This document shows, piece by piece, positions 9,135-18,470 of a DNA stretch of 64,000 nucleotides. The stretch spans positions 1,054,001 to 1,118,000 of the forward strand of contig JBCBGF010000001.1 of NCBI GenBank assembly GCA_038526915.1, given 5' to 3'. The notes under the pieces are model-generated. The model saw only the letters and a list, made by a program, of their open reading frames with translations. It did no database searches and was not told where the DNA came from. Source of the DNA: JBCBGF01 sp038526915 (lineage in GTDB: Bacteria > Pseudomonadota > Alphaproteobacteria > Rhodobacterales > Rhodobacteraceae). Both the position numbers and the translations under genes were made by a program. How positions within the stretch are numbered: position 1 is the stretch's first letter; every line of letters starts with the position of its first letter.

Positions 9135-9919
9135 TCACGGGCTAGTCTTCCCGTCCCTTTTCTCAATAGCCTTGCGGGCCGCTTCAGGTAGAGCGTTATA
9201 AACCTCATCTACATGTTTTGGCTCTGATATCATCTTTTCAAGTATAAGGTTGAGAAGCCTAAAAAGACTCTCCGCTGAAGCACGATCGTCCTGAATATCC
9301 ATTTGACCCGGATGAACCGCATTGTTGCCGACAACCCGCACCGCGTCCAAAGCCTTCTGCACTCGAGGATCAAGTCCATCAGCAACAAGCGCTTTGATGT
9401 CGGCGTTAATGTTGTCGCCTGGTTGACCCAGAAACTTGCAAAGCTTCTGGATGGCAAGCCGGATCAGTGCCGCCGATCCTCTAGGCGAAAGGTCCAAGAT
9501 CGAGCTAGCTTCGTCGTAGTCGCGTGCGATCTCGGGAGGGAGGTCTTGGTTAGCTGGTGGAGCCTCTCCCTTTTGTGGGAAAACCATCTGGCGCAATATC
9601 CACACCGCAACCTCGTCGCAGTTGTAGCATCTACTTAGCCACACATTGTTTACGTCAATGTCTCGGTACTTTTGGTTGCCCTCAAAAAACGGCCTACCAG
9701 AAGCCATTTTTTCGCCCAGCGGCCTAGCCTTTCACGTTCTTCACCATCAGAGATGTGATCAAGGTTCATCTCCGAAAGTTTGGCTTCGTCGATAATCAGC
9801 GGCAAACTGTCTTTTTTCATCGGTTCAGCGTGTGCCGAGTACCAGAACTGCCGGGCTAAGGCTCCGCAATGCGGGCAGTTGAATGCAGTTTCCGATATTG
9901 ATGGCGAGACGTACTTCAT
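9135..9919 (-). pseudogene. DUF4145 protein split by a frameshift at an A6 run
   Basis: Two overlapping minus-strand frames together make one DUF4145-type protein. The N-terminal frame (start 9919) has a zinc-ribbon-like start (FNCPHCGALARQFWY) and runs to RERLGRWAKK. The C-terminal frame resumes with MASGRPFFEGNQKYRDIDV, a second cysteine pair (SRCYNCDEVAVW) and the HEPN-like helices SPRGSAALIRLAIQKLCKFL. The join is at six A residues on the minus strand (plus 9707-9712), where codons AAA AAA precede the switch into the -1 frame. It may be a disrupted gene or programmed slippage. DUF4145 proteins occur in defence and restriction contexts. Confidence 0.7.
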
Positions 9920-10014
9920 GGCGAAGCCTCAAAAATCCTAAAAGAATTCCGAGACAAAAGTGAGACAACGACCAAATCTGGTCAACCATCAAACTTATAA
10001 CTTCTTGATTTTGT

Positions 10015-10029
10015 TGGTGCCCGGGGGCG
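10015..10029. repeat. Left attachment core of the island (attL)
   Basis: TGGTGCCCGGGGGCG is identical to the last 15 bases (CCA, discriminator, acceptor and start of the T stem) of the tRNA-Phe gene at 26558-26572, in the same orientation. The position 52 bases outside three integrase arm-type repeats supports an attachment-site role. The stretch 9920-10328 around it has no gene I can support. Confidence 0.65.
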
Positions 10030-10080
10030 ACACCATATCACTGCCTTTTTACTATTTTTTTCAATTACTTAACTCAAGTT

Positions 10081-10114
10081 TGGACAGTTTCGATGGACGG
10101 TTTTATGGACAGTT
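10081..10114 (+). repeat. Three arm-type repeats TGGAC(A/G)GTT, left end
   Basis: TGGACAGTT occurs at 10081-10089, TGGACGGTT at 10094-10102 and TGGACAGTT at 10106-10114. The spacings of 13 and 12 bases are about a helical turn. Two matching copies sit at the other island end (26473 and 26485) in the same orientation. Short direct repeats near both att cores are what the N-terminal arm-binding domain of a tyrosine integrase recognises; binding itself is inferred. Confidence 0.6.
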
Positions 10115-10328
10115 CCCGGGTTGTACAGCGAACCGGTACTAGAAACTTCACCCGCGAGATGCTTCGTCCCAATCTGGCTCACGGCGGAGAGCCGCGGACT
10201 ATCTCTGGTCGAGCTTTTTGATACGCTGGCGCTTCTGAGGTTGAAGCGGATAACCATCAAAGCCAAATATGTAAATCATCAACTTCAACATGGGCAGTTC
10301 TTGATCTGAGTGTTCCCCGAGTTTGGCA

Positions 10329-13300
10329 ATGACAAAGAACTCCGACATCAACTCTCTGCAGAACCAGTTTCGTGGAATTGTTGCCTCTGTGAGAAGCTCA
10401 GGCTTCCGAGAGGTCAAAAGCGCGGACGAAATTGCACGTCAGTATTGGAGCTCTCTGCAGAGTCTCTTGCTCGGTGCGCGCCTGAAATTGCAGCCAGACC
10501 AGTACCAAGATTTCATATCATGGGTGGACGCTCAAGAATCCACCGTTTTGAACGACATAAGGAGCCTAAAGAAAGGATACGAGCAACTCTCTGGATTGTC
10601 GGATTCAAAACCAGCAGACCTGCAAACAGAAATTCTCTGGGCAACAGCAGTTTTGCGTCGCCACATCGATACCTTGAAGACATTCCGGAGTGCCGCCGAC
10701 AAAATATGCCGTCACGTATTGCGGGACGAGATAACTGACGCAATTGGTTTATTGAATGATATTGACACGAATTGCGGGGTTAGCCTCTGGAGCTTGCAAC
10801 TTAGAATTGCGCTGACAAACGAGGCGTTTGGACTCGAGGCACAAAAGAATGTAGTCGCTGAAGCGCGCGCAGCATTCGACCGCGGACTACTTGGCTACAT
10901 CGCCTACCATTGTGGCGTACGAAACGAGTCGCGTACCACTGCAGAGAGGTTCTCAGTCACCACAGAAGCTCGCATAGCAAGGCATAGCAACTTCTCAAGG
11001 GAGGTAAAAACGTACCTCCGCCACGTCCTCATTGGCGAATTTCCAACCTCACACTCTGGCATTGCCGATCTTCTAAGAGTCTCCCAAAGCCACCACTTCA
11101 TCGATTTGTATGAGGACATGGTGGCGACGCTTCAAGCCCTTTGCCTTGCACCCATGTCTCAGGAACTAGAGATCGCAGCGATCGGTTTCTTGGACGCCTT
11201 TGTCGACTTGGATGACTTCCGTCTGGAGAAGATTCATCTGGCAATTCGTAGCAATGACGCACCGCAAGGTTTGAAAGTAATGGGAAATGCAGTTCTCCAG
11301 TTTATTGTCGCTGGAGAGCCGAGTAGAGCACTCAGAGCATTCTCTGACGCTGCAAAGGTGGACACTGAACCAAATCCTTGGGACTTCATCTATGCCGGTT
11401 GGGTGACATCTGAAGGCGTTCTCAAAGAGCCAAAGGAGACACGAATTCGCCGGAGGTGCGTTCGCTTCATTGCCGCTACGTTCACAGACACGGATCTTTT
11501 TGACCCGCATGATGCTGTCATCAAGTTGTCTCGGAACTTTGGGCAACTCCCATTTTTCAGATCCTTGTGGAGTTACTCCAAGATCGTCAACGGAGCCGAG
11601 TTTCCAAATGACACCGATCACCGGAAGGTCGGCCTTAACTCCGCTTATATTGGTTTCGAGGATCTAACCCGAACCCAGCTTCAAGTCTTGGCCACCAGCT
11701 CCAGTTCGCCTGACTCGACATCGGCCGAATTTTGGCAGGCCTTCGCCGGTCATGGATTTCGAGCACTCGAATCCCTCGGCGTTATGGAGCTTGCGAGCTC
11801 CCTTGGACGCGCGTTGCGTGGTGAGAGTGCGACACCGGCGCCAAGTCCGATCGATGTACACAGAAATACACTCGGAGCACGTAATTTCTTTGGAGATGTC
11901 ATCAGACTGCTGGATGCAATCGAGATCTTTGACAAGAAATCGGTCCTCGAGATTCTTGCTACCTCCTGTTCGTCCGCTCCTCATTCCCCGCTCCGATACA
12001 AGATTGGAAATGCAACCAGAGGTTATAGTTGGGAGGACTTTCAACGGTGTCCCGACCCGATCATCCGTTCAGTTGCAATTCACATGGTGTGGGAAGAAAC
12101 TCAAGACTCTCGGATGCGATCCGTTCTCAGGTTTTCAGTAAAGGACCTCTTCAGACAAAGAGCTGAGGAATTACCCTCTCAGCTTGAATGGAAAGGTCTG
12201 AATGTTCCTGAAAGTACCTTGATCTACTTCTTAGATTTTGTTTGCACACTCGACGTCCTTGATATTCTAACTGTCCTTAGAGGCACCCGGCAGGTGTTAT
12301 CGGAGCGTGCTAACATCTGCTTAGTTCTACAGGAAATCGACCCTAAGAACCGTCACTTCTATGCCGATGAATACTCTGCATTAAAAGAGGACATAGCATT
12401 CTCGGACGGGCAACTCATTGTCGATAGCAGCAGAATTTATGTTGAAACCCCGCAGCTTCGCCAATGGGCTAAGACCAATCTTTCTGAAGACTATTCGAGA
12501 TACCGTGACCTAGCCAAATTGGACATTGAGGACAAGCAGCCATTCGACGAGCTATTGGCCGAAATTCGAACGGGTAAGAGAGACAGCAGCGCTGCCTTTA
12601 CTGCCGAGAGCGAAGCAGATGTTCTTTTGTATGCCATCCTTGCCCGATTGCGCGATGAGTTCCTGACAAACTCTTCTTTCGGATTGGATTTTTTCCTAAG
12701 CAAACGCATCCGGCATCAATCGTTCATTGGATCAATCCGAGCACCTTTGGAGCTAGAGGAGTTGATCACGAACCGATCCAACGAAGAAAGCGCCTACAAG
12801 CCAAACTACACATGGGTCAACCGTCTTGCCGTAGCGAATAGTGACGACAGGCGGCATCTTTTGAAGGCATTTGATGATTTCTCGGAGGCCTTTGACAGGG
12901 AACTCGTTGCAGCAAAGGACAAATTCTTCCAGATCCAAGGTAAGGATAACCCAGATGGTCTCGTATTCTTACCGCTCACTTCCAATATCATCGCGCTGAC
13001 CAAGGCATTGGCCCCCAGCGATAGTACCTTTGAGGAATTTCTTGATACGGCTATCGCTCTGATTTGGATCGGGCTTGAACCCGCTTTGTCCCTCATACGA
13101 GCCTTCATCAAGGAGCAGCTCAAAGAGAAACTGATCGGTCTCATTGATGATCTCAGAAGAGATGTTAGGGACGTCATCGGAAACACCACCGAGTTCCTCG
13201 ATTTTGACGCTCACATTGGGCGGCGTTCAAGTGAAGTCCAAGTTCGTCTTGATGAATGCGCGAGCTGGTTCGCTCGAACGAATCTTGATTTCACGGAGAA

Positions 13301-13790
13301 AGCTTTCGGCTTGGATGAAGCCGTTGGGATGGCGCAAAGCTTCGCGCTTTCTTGTTTGCCCGGATTTGAGCCGAAAATAGAGAGCCCGAGCATTGTCTCG
13401 GATACCCAGATTCGTGCACACTCACTTGTTCACCTTCATGATCAAATTCTTATAGCCCTCCAAAACGCGAAGGATCATTCTGGCCTCAGGACACCTAAAA
13501 TTACGACCATTGCAAACGCCGATGCCAGCAATGGTGTCCTGTCGATTAGAGTAGAGAGCGAAGTGAAGCCCAGCGTGCTGGAAAGGGCTCGCCAAGGGGC
13601 TGAGGAACGAAGGAGTATGATCGCCGAAGGCAAAGCCTCACTTCAGACGCGCAGAGAAGGTGGGTCGGGCTTCTTCAAGCTCGCCGCGGTTGCGTCACAA
13701 ACAAGCAAGGGAAAGATCGACTTTGGGGTAACATCAGATGGCAGCTTCTTCCTTGAGGTGCAGTATTCATTGATTGTGGAGGCCGCATAA
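10329..13790 (+). CDS. dtcA: Detocs DtcA-like sensor kinase
   Basis: The 1153-residue protein starts at ATG 10329 (an in-frame TTG lies 6 bases upstream). About 1000 residues of mostly helical, repeat-like sequence precede a C-terminal GHKL ATPase-like domain. That domain has an N-box-like segment near 1046 (IALQNAKDHSG) and a glycine-rich G2-like motif near 1113 (EGGSGFFKLAAV). The next two genes are a lone receiver and a receiver fused to a nucleoside phosphorylase, the exact DtcA-DtcB-DtcC arrangement of the Detocs anti-phage system. In that system infection sensing by DtcA drives phosphotransfer to the effector. I could not place a canonical H-box. The stop overlaps the next start (ATAATGG). 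Confidence 0.82.
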   Translation: MTKNSDINSLQNQFRGIVASVRSSGFREVKSADEIARQYWSSLQSLLLGARLKLQPDQYQDFISWVDAQESTVLNDIRSLKKGYEQLSGLSDSKPADLQTEILWATAVLRRHIDTLKTFRSAADKICRHVLRDEITDAIGLLNDIDTNCGVSLWSLQLRIALTNEAFGLEAQKNVVAEARAAFDRGLLGYIAYHCGVRNESRTTAERFSVTTEARIARHSNFSREVKTYLRHVLIGEFPTSHSGIADLLRVSQSHHFIDLYEDMVATLQALCLAPMSQELEIAAIGFLDAFVDLDDFRLEKIHLAIRSNDAPQGLKVMGNAVLQFIVAGEPSRALRAFSDAAKVDTEPNPWDFIYAGWVTSEGVLKEPKETRIRRRCVRFIAATFTDTDLFDPHDAVIKLSRNFGQLPFFRSLWSYSKIVNGAEFPNDTDHRKVGLNSAYIGFEDLTRTQLQVLATSSSSPDSTSAEFWQAFAGHGFRALESLGVMELASSLGRALRGESATPAPSPIDVHRNTLGARNFFGDVIRLLDAIEIFDKKSVLEILATSCSSAPHSPLRYKIGNATRGYSWEDFQRCPDPIIRSVAIHMVWEETQDSRMRSVLRFSVKDLFRQRAEELPSQLEWKGLNVPESTLIYFLDFVCTLDVLDILTVLRGTRQVLSERANICLVLQEIDPKNRHFYADEYSALKEDIAFSDGQLIVDSSRIYVETPQLRQWAKTNLSEDYSRYRDLAKLDIEDKQPFDELLAEIRTGKRDSSAAFTAESEADVLLYAILARLRDEFLTNSSFGLDFFLSKRIRHQSFIGSIRAPLELEELITNRSNEESAYKPNYTWVNRLAVANSDDRRHLLKAFDDFSEAFDRELVAAKDKFFQIQGKDNPDGLVFLPLTSNIIALTKALAPSDSTFEEFLDTAIALIWIGLEPALSLIRAFIKEQLKEKLIGLIDDLRRDVRDVIGNTTEFLDFDAHIGRRSSEVQVRLDECASWFARTNLDFTEKAFGLDEAVGMAQSFALSCLPGFEPKIESPSIVSDTQIRAHSLVHLHDQILIALQNAKDHSGLRTPKITTIANADASNGVLSIRVESEVKPSVLERARQGAEERRSMIAEGKASLQTRREGGSGFFKLAAVASQTSKGKIDFGVTSDGSFFLEVQYSLIVEAA

Positions 13791-14269
13791 TGGCCGACTT
13801 CCTCGCATTGCTTGTAGAAGATGAGAGCCCAAAGCTGGCCCACATTCGGAGATTTGTCAGGCAGAGCTTTCCACATGTCAGCGTCTTCGACGCCCGCTCT
13901 GTCTCATCAGCATTAGAAGCCATTGAAGAGCATGACTTCGACTTGATGCTGCTGGACATGTCATTGCCGACATTCGACGTTGGGCAAGGCGAACACGGCG
14001 GACGGCCACAGGGATTCGGTGGGATTGAAATTCTGCGGCACATAGAGATGTCTGGTTCGAGCCTTCAGACTATCGTCTTGACAGGTTACGAGGCGTTCCC
14101 CGACGAAACTGGCGAGCTCATCAGCTTGGATACCCTGCGTAACAGAATGCTGGATGAGTTCCCCACTACTGTTCGAGAGGTTGTTCACTTCAGTTCTTCA
14201 CTTGAAGAATGGAAGGTTTCTCTCAGAGATGAGATCTCGTCAATTCTCAGGAGGCAAACAAATGATTAA
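13790..14269 (+). CDS. dtcB: Detocs DtcB-like lone receiver protein
   Basis: The 159-residue single REC domain has acidic residues E10, D11 and E12 (LLVEDESPK) and a predicted phospho-acceptor Asp56 in DLMLLDMSLP. The switch Thr lies in QTIVLTGYEAF. There is no output domain. In Detocs the lone receiver is described as a phosphate sink that keeps the effector silent in uninfected cells. It starts on the last base of the kinase-like gene and overlaps the effector gene by 8 bases, so the three products are tightly coupled. Confidence 0.83.
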   Translation: MADFLALLVEDESPKLAHIRRFVRQSFPHVSVFDARSVSSALEAIEEHDFDLMLLDMSLPTFDVGQGEHGGRPQGFGGIEILRHIEMSGSSLQTIVLTGYEAFPDETGELISLDTLRNRMLDEFPTTVREVVHFSSSLEEWKVSLRDEISSILRRQTND

Positions 14270-15491
14270 GGTTCTGATCGTTGACGACCACCCCACAAGA
14301 TATAAACCGGTAACAGATGAACTCGCGACCATTGGGGTAGTCCGCAGCGACATTAGATTTGTCTCCTCATCAAATGAAGCGTTGGAGGAGCTTGCGGCGA
14401 ACAGGTTCGATCTTCTCATCTTGGATATACTTATTCCAGCTTGGCCAGATCAAGAGGCAGATCAGGTCAACTCAGCCGATCTCCTCTTTGCCATTCAAAG
14501 CCAAAACGGAATTCAAAAGCCTGACTACATAGTCGGAATCACGGCGGACCTGAACGCTGCTGATGAATCACTTCAAGAGTTCGAAAGAAATACATGGACC
14601 GTAATTCAATATTCCCCAACCGATGATGCGTGGGTTGGGAAAATAGTAAACTGTGTCAAATATCTACAGACGAAGGCGGTCGGCGGCAACGAACTGAACT
14701 ATGACTACGATCTTGCGATTGTTTGTGCGCTCAAGGAACCAGAACTTGAACATATCTTGAGGCTTCCTTGGAGTTGGAAGGCTTCCGAACCCCTTGACGA
14801 GGTTACGTTCTTTCGTGAGGGAACAATTGAAGTAGGTGAAAAACAATACCGAGTAGCAGCGGTTCATGCTTCACGAATGGGGATGGTTTCGTCAGCAGTA
14901 TTGACCGGCAAAGTAATAGAAAGACTCAGGCCCCGCGTCTTAGCAATGACCGGTATATGCGCTGCCCACAAGAAGAAGGCACAACTGGGAGACGTTGTTA
15001 TTGCTGATCCGGCTTGGGACTTCCAAAGCGGGAAACTGAAGATCGAAAACAATAAGCCTGTGATGGAGTTTAGTCCCCACCAAATTTCAATTCTGCCATT
15101 CTTGCGTGGTAGACTGGAGCAAATGACCAGCGATACCAAGATGGTAGCCGAGATTGTAGAAGAGTTTGGTTCAGAGGCGCCCAGCGGCTTCAAGTTGAGA
15201 ATTGGTCCGGTGGCTTCGGGAGCCGCCGTGCTTGCTGATGGGCATGTTATTGAAGAAATTCGGCAATTCCAGAACCGCGATCTAATTGGTCTTGAGATGG
15301 AGGTTTACGGGGTTTACGCGGCGGCACAGCAAGCATCTTCGCCACAGCCGAGGTTCCTAGCTATGAAAGGTGTATGCGACTTCGCTGACCCAGACAAACA
15401 TGATGGCGCTCAACGGTTCGCTGCATTTGCCAGCGCTCAGGTTTTGAAGAGATATGTTGAGAGGTTTGCGGACAACCTTTTTGCCACTTAG
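14262..15491 (+). CDS. dtcC: Detocs DtcC-like effector: receiver plus nucleoside-phosphorylase (ATP nucleosidase) domain
   Basis: ATG 14262 follows a strong AGGAGG seven bases upstream. The 409-residue protein has an N-terminal REC domain (VDDHP, phospho-acceptor Asp55 in LLILDILIP). From about residue 145 it has a PNP/UDP-phosphorylase-like domain: DLAIVCALKEPELEHIL, HASRMGMVSSAVLTGKVI, MTGICAAHKKKAQLGDVVI, GLEMEVYGVYAAAQ and MKGVCDFAD. Members of this effector family cleave cellular ATP to adenine and ribose-5'-triphosphate, arresting infected cells. Substrate choice here is assumed from the family and the operon layout. Confidence 0.86.
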   Translation: MIKVLIVDDHPTRYKPVTDELATIGVVRSDIRFVSSSNEALEELAANRFDLLILDILIPAWPDQEADQVNSADLLFAIQSQNGIQKPDYIVGITADLNAADESLQEFERNTWTVIQYSPTDDAWVGKIVNCVKYLQTKAVGGNELNYDYDLAIVCALKEPELEHILRLPWSWKASEPLDEVTFFREGTIEVGEKQYRVAAVHASRMGMVSSAVLTGKVIERLRPRVLAMTGICAAHKKKAQLGDVVIADPAWDFQSGKLKIENNKPVMEFSPHQISILPFLRGRLEQMTSDTKMVAEIVEEFGSEAPSGFKLRIGPVASGAAVLADGHVIEEIRQFQNRDLIGLEMEVYGVYAAAQQASSPQPRFLAMKGVCDFADPDKHDGAQRFAAFASAQVLKRYVERFADNLFAT

Positions 15492-15520
15492 GGGCCTCTG
15501 AACGGATGCGCGGAGGAAAC

Positions 15521-15631
15521 ATGAGCATATTTGATTCTTGGATTTCAGAAAGCGCGCGACATGGTGGCTTCATTGACGCTACAGAGCTAACCCCCGTCTC
15601 ACCAGTGGATCTAGTTCTGAGCGGCAACTGA
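15521..15631 (+). CDS. Possible 36-residue small protein after the Detocs genes
   Basis: ATG 15521 has a good ribosome site (GGAGGAAAC directly before it) and lies 29 bases after the dtcC stop in the same direction. The product begins MSIFDSWISESARHGGFID and has no family I recognise. The strong start signal and operon position argue for expression; the short length argues for caution. The remaining 15632-15791 shows no gene. Confidence 0.4.
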   Translation: MSIFDSWISESARHGGFIDATELTPVSPVDLVLSGN

Positions 15632-15791
15632 GGGCGATTGGCCGTCGGAGGGGAGTACCCCGATTGGGTCCCTCTCGAGAAATTCGGCTAGGCAAAAAGC
15701 TCAGACGCGCGGTGCGAGTCTTTCCCCACGTCTATTGTGGCAAGTGAAACCATGAAGAGATTGATCGCGTGCACTAAGAAGAAAGGTGATC

Positions 15792-16490
15792 CTAGCTGTT
15801 AGAATTTGTAAAAAGCTGGGCACGGATACGCTGTCTTAGATTAGACACGGTCGAAGCGTGCCACTTACCGCCTCGAGCCGTCCTAATTCCCCGGCGGTTC
15901 AGCTCTTTTGCTTGAGCCGAGAGCGTTAGGATGCCATTAACCTCAAAGTCTTCCACTATTTCTCTGAGGTCGGCCGCCCTAGCATTGGCGAGTGCGCGCT
16001 GGGCGTCACACGCGGATTGGTTCCCTTTGCCTGCGCGCCTGAGTGCGGCGGCGCCATTTGGATTGCCAAGCTTCACGCCGCGAGCCTTAGCAGCGGCAAG
16101 GGCGGCTTTTGTTCGAGAACTCGCAGCTAAGGCTTCCTCAGATGCGACCAAGGCCAGCACACCCAGAGTCAAGGGCGTTGCATTTGGGTTGTCACATGCG
16201 ACAAAGTCTACTTTCGCCTCTTGTAGGTTCATCAGGAAAGCGGCGTTTCGGCTCAACCTATCGAGTTTAGCGATCAAGAGGCGGCTACCTGTCAACTTGG
16301 CTTGTTTGAGTGCGGCTTGAAGCTGAGGTCTGTTGTCTCTTCGACCCGATTCCACTTCTACATAGGCACCTAAAATGATTGCACCATACGATGAGACGTA
16401 TGCATCGATTGCTGCTTGCTGCGCCTCCAAGCCCAGTCCGCTTCGTCCTTGTTTCTCTGTGGAAACTCGTATGTAGGACACAATCTTCAC
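15792..16490 (-). CDS. Serine recombinase (resolvase/invertase family)
   Basis: I prefer GTG 16490 because AAGGTGAG lies seven bases upstream; the longer frame would need TTG 16520. The 232-residue protein opens VKIVSYIRVSTEKQGRSGLG, with the catalytic serine in RVST. It has the catalytic-domain arginines in LLIAKLDRLSRN, the long helix (SEEALAASSRTKAALAAAKA) and a C-terminal helix-turn-helix (AQAKELNRRGIRTARGGKW). It catalyses strand exchange through a phosphoserine link. It lies between the defence genes and the sugar cassette and may have brought one of them in. Confidence 0.88.
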   Translation of the reverse strand: MKIVSYIRVSTEKQGRSGLGLEAQQAAIDAYVSSYGAIILGAYVEVESGRRDNRPQLQAALKQAKLTGSRLLIAKLDRLSRNAAFLMNLQEAKVDFVACDNPNATPLTLGVLALVASEEALAASSRTKAALAAAKARGVKLGNPNGAAALRRAGKGNQSACDAQRALANARAADLREIVEDFEVNGILTLSAQAKELNRRGIRTARGGKWHASTVSNLRQRIRAQLFTNSNS

Positions 16491-16726
16491 ATCTAGGCTC
16501 ACCTTTACAAACTTGCGCAACGTCCGTTAGGCAGGTTTGTATAGACGAGTTGAACTTTTATCAATTCGATTCAATAACTTGTACGGAAACAATTGATTGT
16601 CAGATCGAATACAACGAAACACCGATCCGCGCAGCCTCATTCTTAGTATCTCACGACAGGTCGGCTCTAACATCGCAATCAACAATAATGCTGCTTCGGG
16701 CACTCAGCTCTTAGGCAGCCCCTTGT

Positions 16727-17824
16727 CTAATGCCTATCTGCACGTGCCAGACTTAGTATTTCATCCAGTTCCAGATCAGACGAGAAATTTTGAAGAAAGA
16801 AGTTCCTAAGTTCTGCCGATAGCAACGTCAAATCCTGCTCATTCTCAGCGGATTCGCGCACAAGATTCAAGGCATCTAAGACTTCCTTGGTCCCAAAGGG
16901 CGACTTGATCAGAAACGGGTACTCTCTGGGCAGAAGCTCACGAATTCCGGGAATATCGGAACCCACTACGATCCGACCGTGCGATATTGCCTCGACCACT
17001 ACATTGGAAGATCCTTCTCGCACTGATGGAGCGACCAGAACGCTAAAATCATTGAAAACAGAGGCGTCTTCACGCTCATAAACACCAAGATACTCAACGT
17101 CGTCGATCTCTTCAATCAATGGCGCAATCTCGTTCGAAAAGTATGGCGACGACGCGTCGCCCCATACCTTTAGTGATTTTCCCGGCTGCTGGAACTCACT
17201 CCATGCAGTTAGAAACGATGCAAGATTCTTTGACTCTACAATTCTACCGCAGAATGCATACGTTGGCTTGTTTGAGAATTCCGTGGGCTCGAGAGGAGCT
17301 ACCGATGAATTGTTGAAGCGCTTAACATCGCTATGCCACTCTTGAATGCATCGGAAATCACTATCGTTAAGGCAGTGAAATCGTAGGTTACCAAGATCAA
17401 CATCGTCTCGATTGTTGGTCACAAAGTTAGCACTACGGGTGGAGGCTAAACGGAGCACTACCTTGCAGGATAAATTTGATAGATCTTCCAATAGAGATAA
17501 ATGAGTGTCGTCGTGAAAGCAGAACACCTTGCTAACGTATATCAAGGGTTCAATTGACGACTCAGAAATCATGTTGACAATAAAAGTGTAGGAGTCTCGT
17601 AGGTAGTTTTCGGGATTCCCAAATGTCACCGTTTTAACACCTGAAAAGTGTTGACTGTATCCGCTTCTTTGAACCACCACCACATCGAATTTCTCTTTCG
17701 TTCCGGACACAAAATCGAGAATGCGCTTCTGGATACCTCCTTGGGACGGTGGCATGTCCTCCACCCAAAAAATGATCTTCCTGCGTTGTTCGGCAGTCTT
17801 AATCCGCTCCACTGAATATGCCAC
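16727..17824 (-). CDS. GT-B glycosyltransferase (family 4-like)
   Basis: The 365-residue protein has an N-terminal segment KIIFWVEDMPPSQGGIQKRI, matching the first Rossmann lobe with a glycine-rich loop. The C-terminal donor lobe has PTYAFCGRIVESKN, VLVAPSVREGSSNVVVEAIS (the EX7E-type motif) and GSDIPGIRELLP. Such enzymes transfer a sugar from a nucleotide donor. The start is GTG 17824, inside the end of the upstream hexapeptide gene (overlap 26 bases), so the two are coupled. Acceptor and sugar are unknown. Confidence 0.8.
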   Translation of the reverse strand: MAYSVERIKTAEQRRKIIFWVEDMPPSQGGIQKRILDFVSGTKEKFDVVVVQRSGYSQHFSGVKTVTFGNPENYLRDSYTFIVNMISESSIEPLIYVSKVFCFHDDTHLSLLEDLSNLSCKVVLRLASTRSANFVTNNRDDVDLGNLRFHCLNDSDFRCIQEWHSDVKRFNNSSVAPLEPTEFSNKPTYAFCGRIVESKNLASFLTAWSEFQQPGKSLKVWGDASSPYFSNEIAPLIEEIDDVEYLGVYEREDASVFNDFSVLVAPSVREGSSNVVVEAISHGRIVVGSDIPGIRELLPREYPFLIKSPFGTKEVLDALNLVRESAENEQDLTLLSAELRNFFLQNFSSDLELDEILSLARADRH

Positions 17825-18470
17825 TTATTCTCTTCATTGGCTCAATCAGCAAATTTGGCGCAATCGTTGAACCCGGCATCGTCAAGACGGAAGCCCCAAG
17901 TCTCGTATTGTTGCCTACCACCACACCATGATGGCTCGCCCGTGAAACTATGTGTGCAGGTGGAGCGCTGTCGATTCGAACTCTCACTTGCTCTCCATTC
18001 AGACGTCCGGTTGTTGCCACAAACCCGAAACCGGCGTTGACGGCCCTCCCGAAGTTCGAAGAACCCACGAATGCAGTATGTGAGACTTTGGCTTGGTCGA
18101 AAAGCACCGAAGTATCGATTTCCACGCAGAACCCGACTCTGACTCCGAAGGTGAGCAGCACAGATTGAGTAAGAAAAGCGTTTGGACCTACAATGCATTG
18201 CGGTCCGATGAGGCAGTTGGGTCCGATCCAACTTTGGCCGACCCAAGTAGCTGACGAAGCTGCGACAGAGGCTCCTTTGAGTATGCGGCCAAGCACCTCA
18301 CCGAGTTCGTCTATTGCTTCGTGACTTGATTGAATAAGCTCTGGTGTCAGAGCGCTCAGCTCTGCGGAAGGTAGCCGATCGAGTACCTCCCGAATGAGAC
18401 TTAGAGCTTCAGCGTCGGAGACTCGCTCGACCTCTTCACTCGATTTCGGATGGTGCTTCTGCTTCAACAT
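17799..18470 (-). CDS. Left-handed beta-helix (hexapeptide) transferase-like protein
   Basis: The 223-residue protein has an N-terminal helical part (to about 70). Imperfect hexapeptide turns follow: TWVGQSWIGPNCLIGPQCIV, FGVRVGFCVEIDTSV and later HHGVVVGNNTRLGASVLTM. The form resembles the C-terminal half of GlmU- or sugar-nucleotidyltransferase-type proteins but lacks the nucleotidyl domain. It may acylate or bind a sugar precursor used by the following glycosyltransferase. Its start lies 35 bases inside the upstream membrane-protein gene. Confidence 0.65.
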   Translation of the reverse strand: MLKQKHHPKSSEEVERVSDAEALSLIREVLDRLPSAELSALTPELIQSSHEAIDELGEVLGRILKGASVAASSATWVGQSWIGPNCLIGPQCIVGPNAFLTQSVLLTFGVRVGFCVEIDTSVLFDQAKVSHTAFVGSSNFGRAVNAGFGFVATTGRLNGEQVRVRIDSAPPAHIVSRASHHGVVVGNNTRLGASVLTMPGSTIAPNLLIEPMKRISGIFSGAD

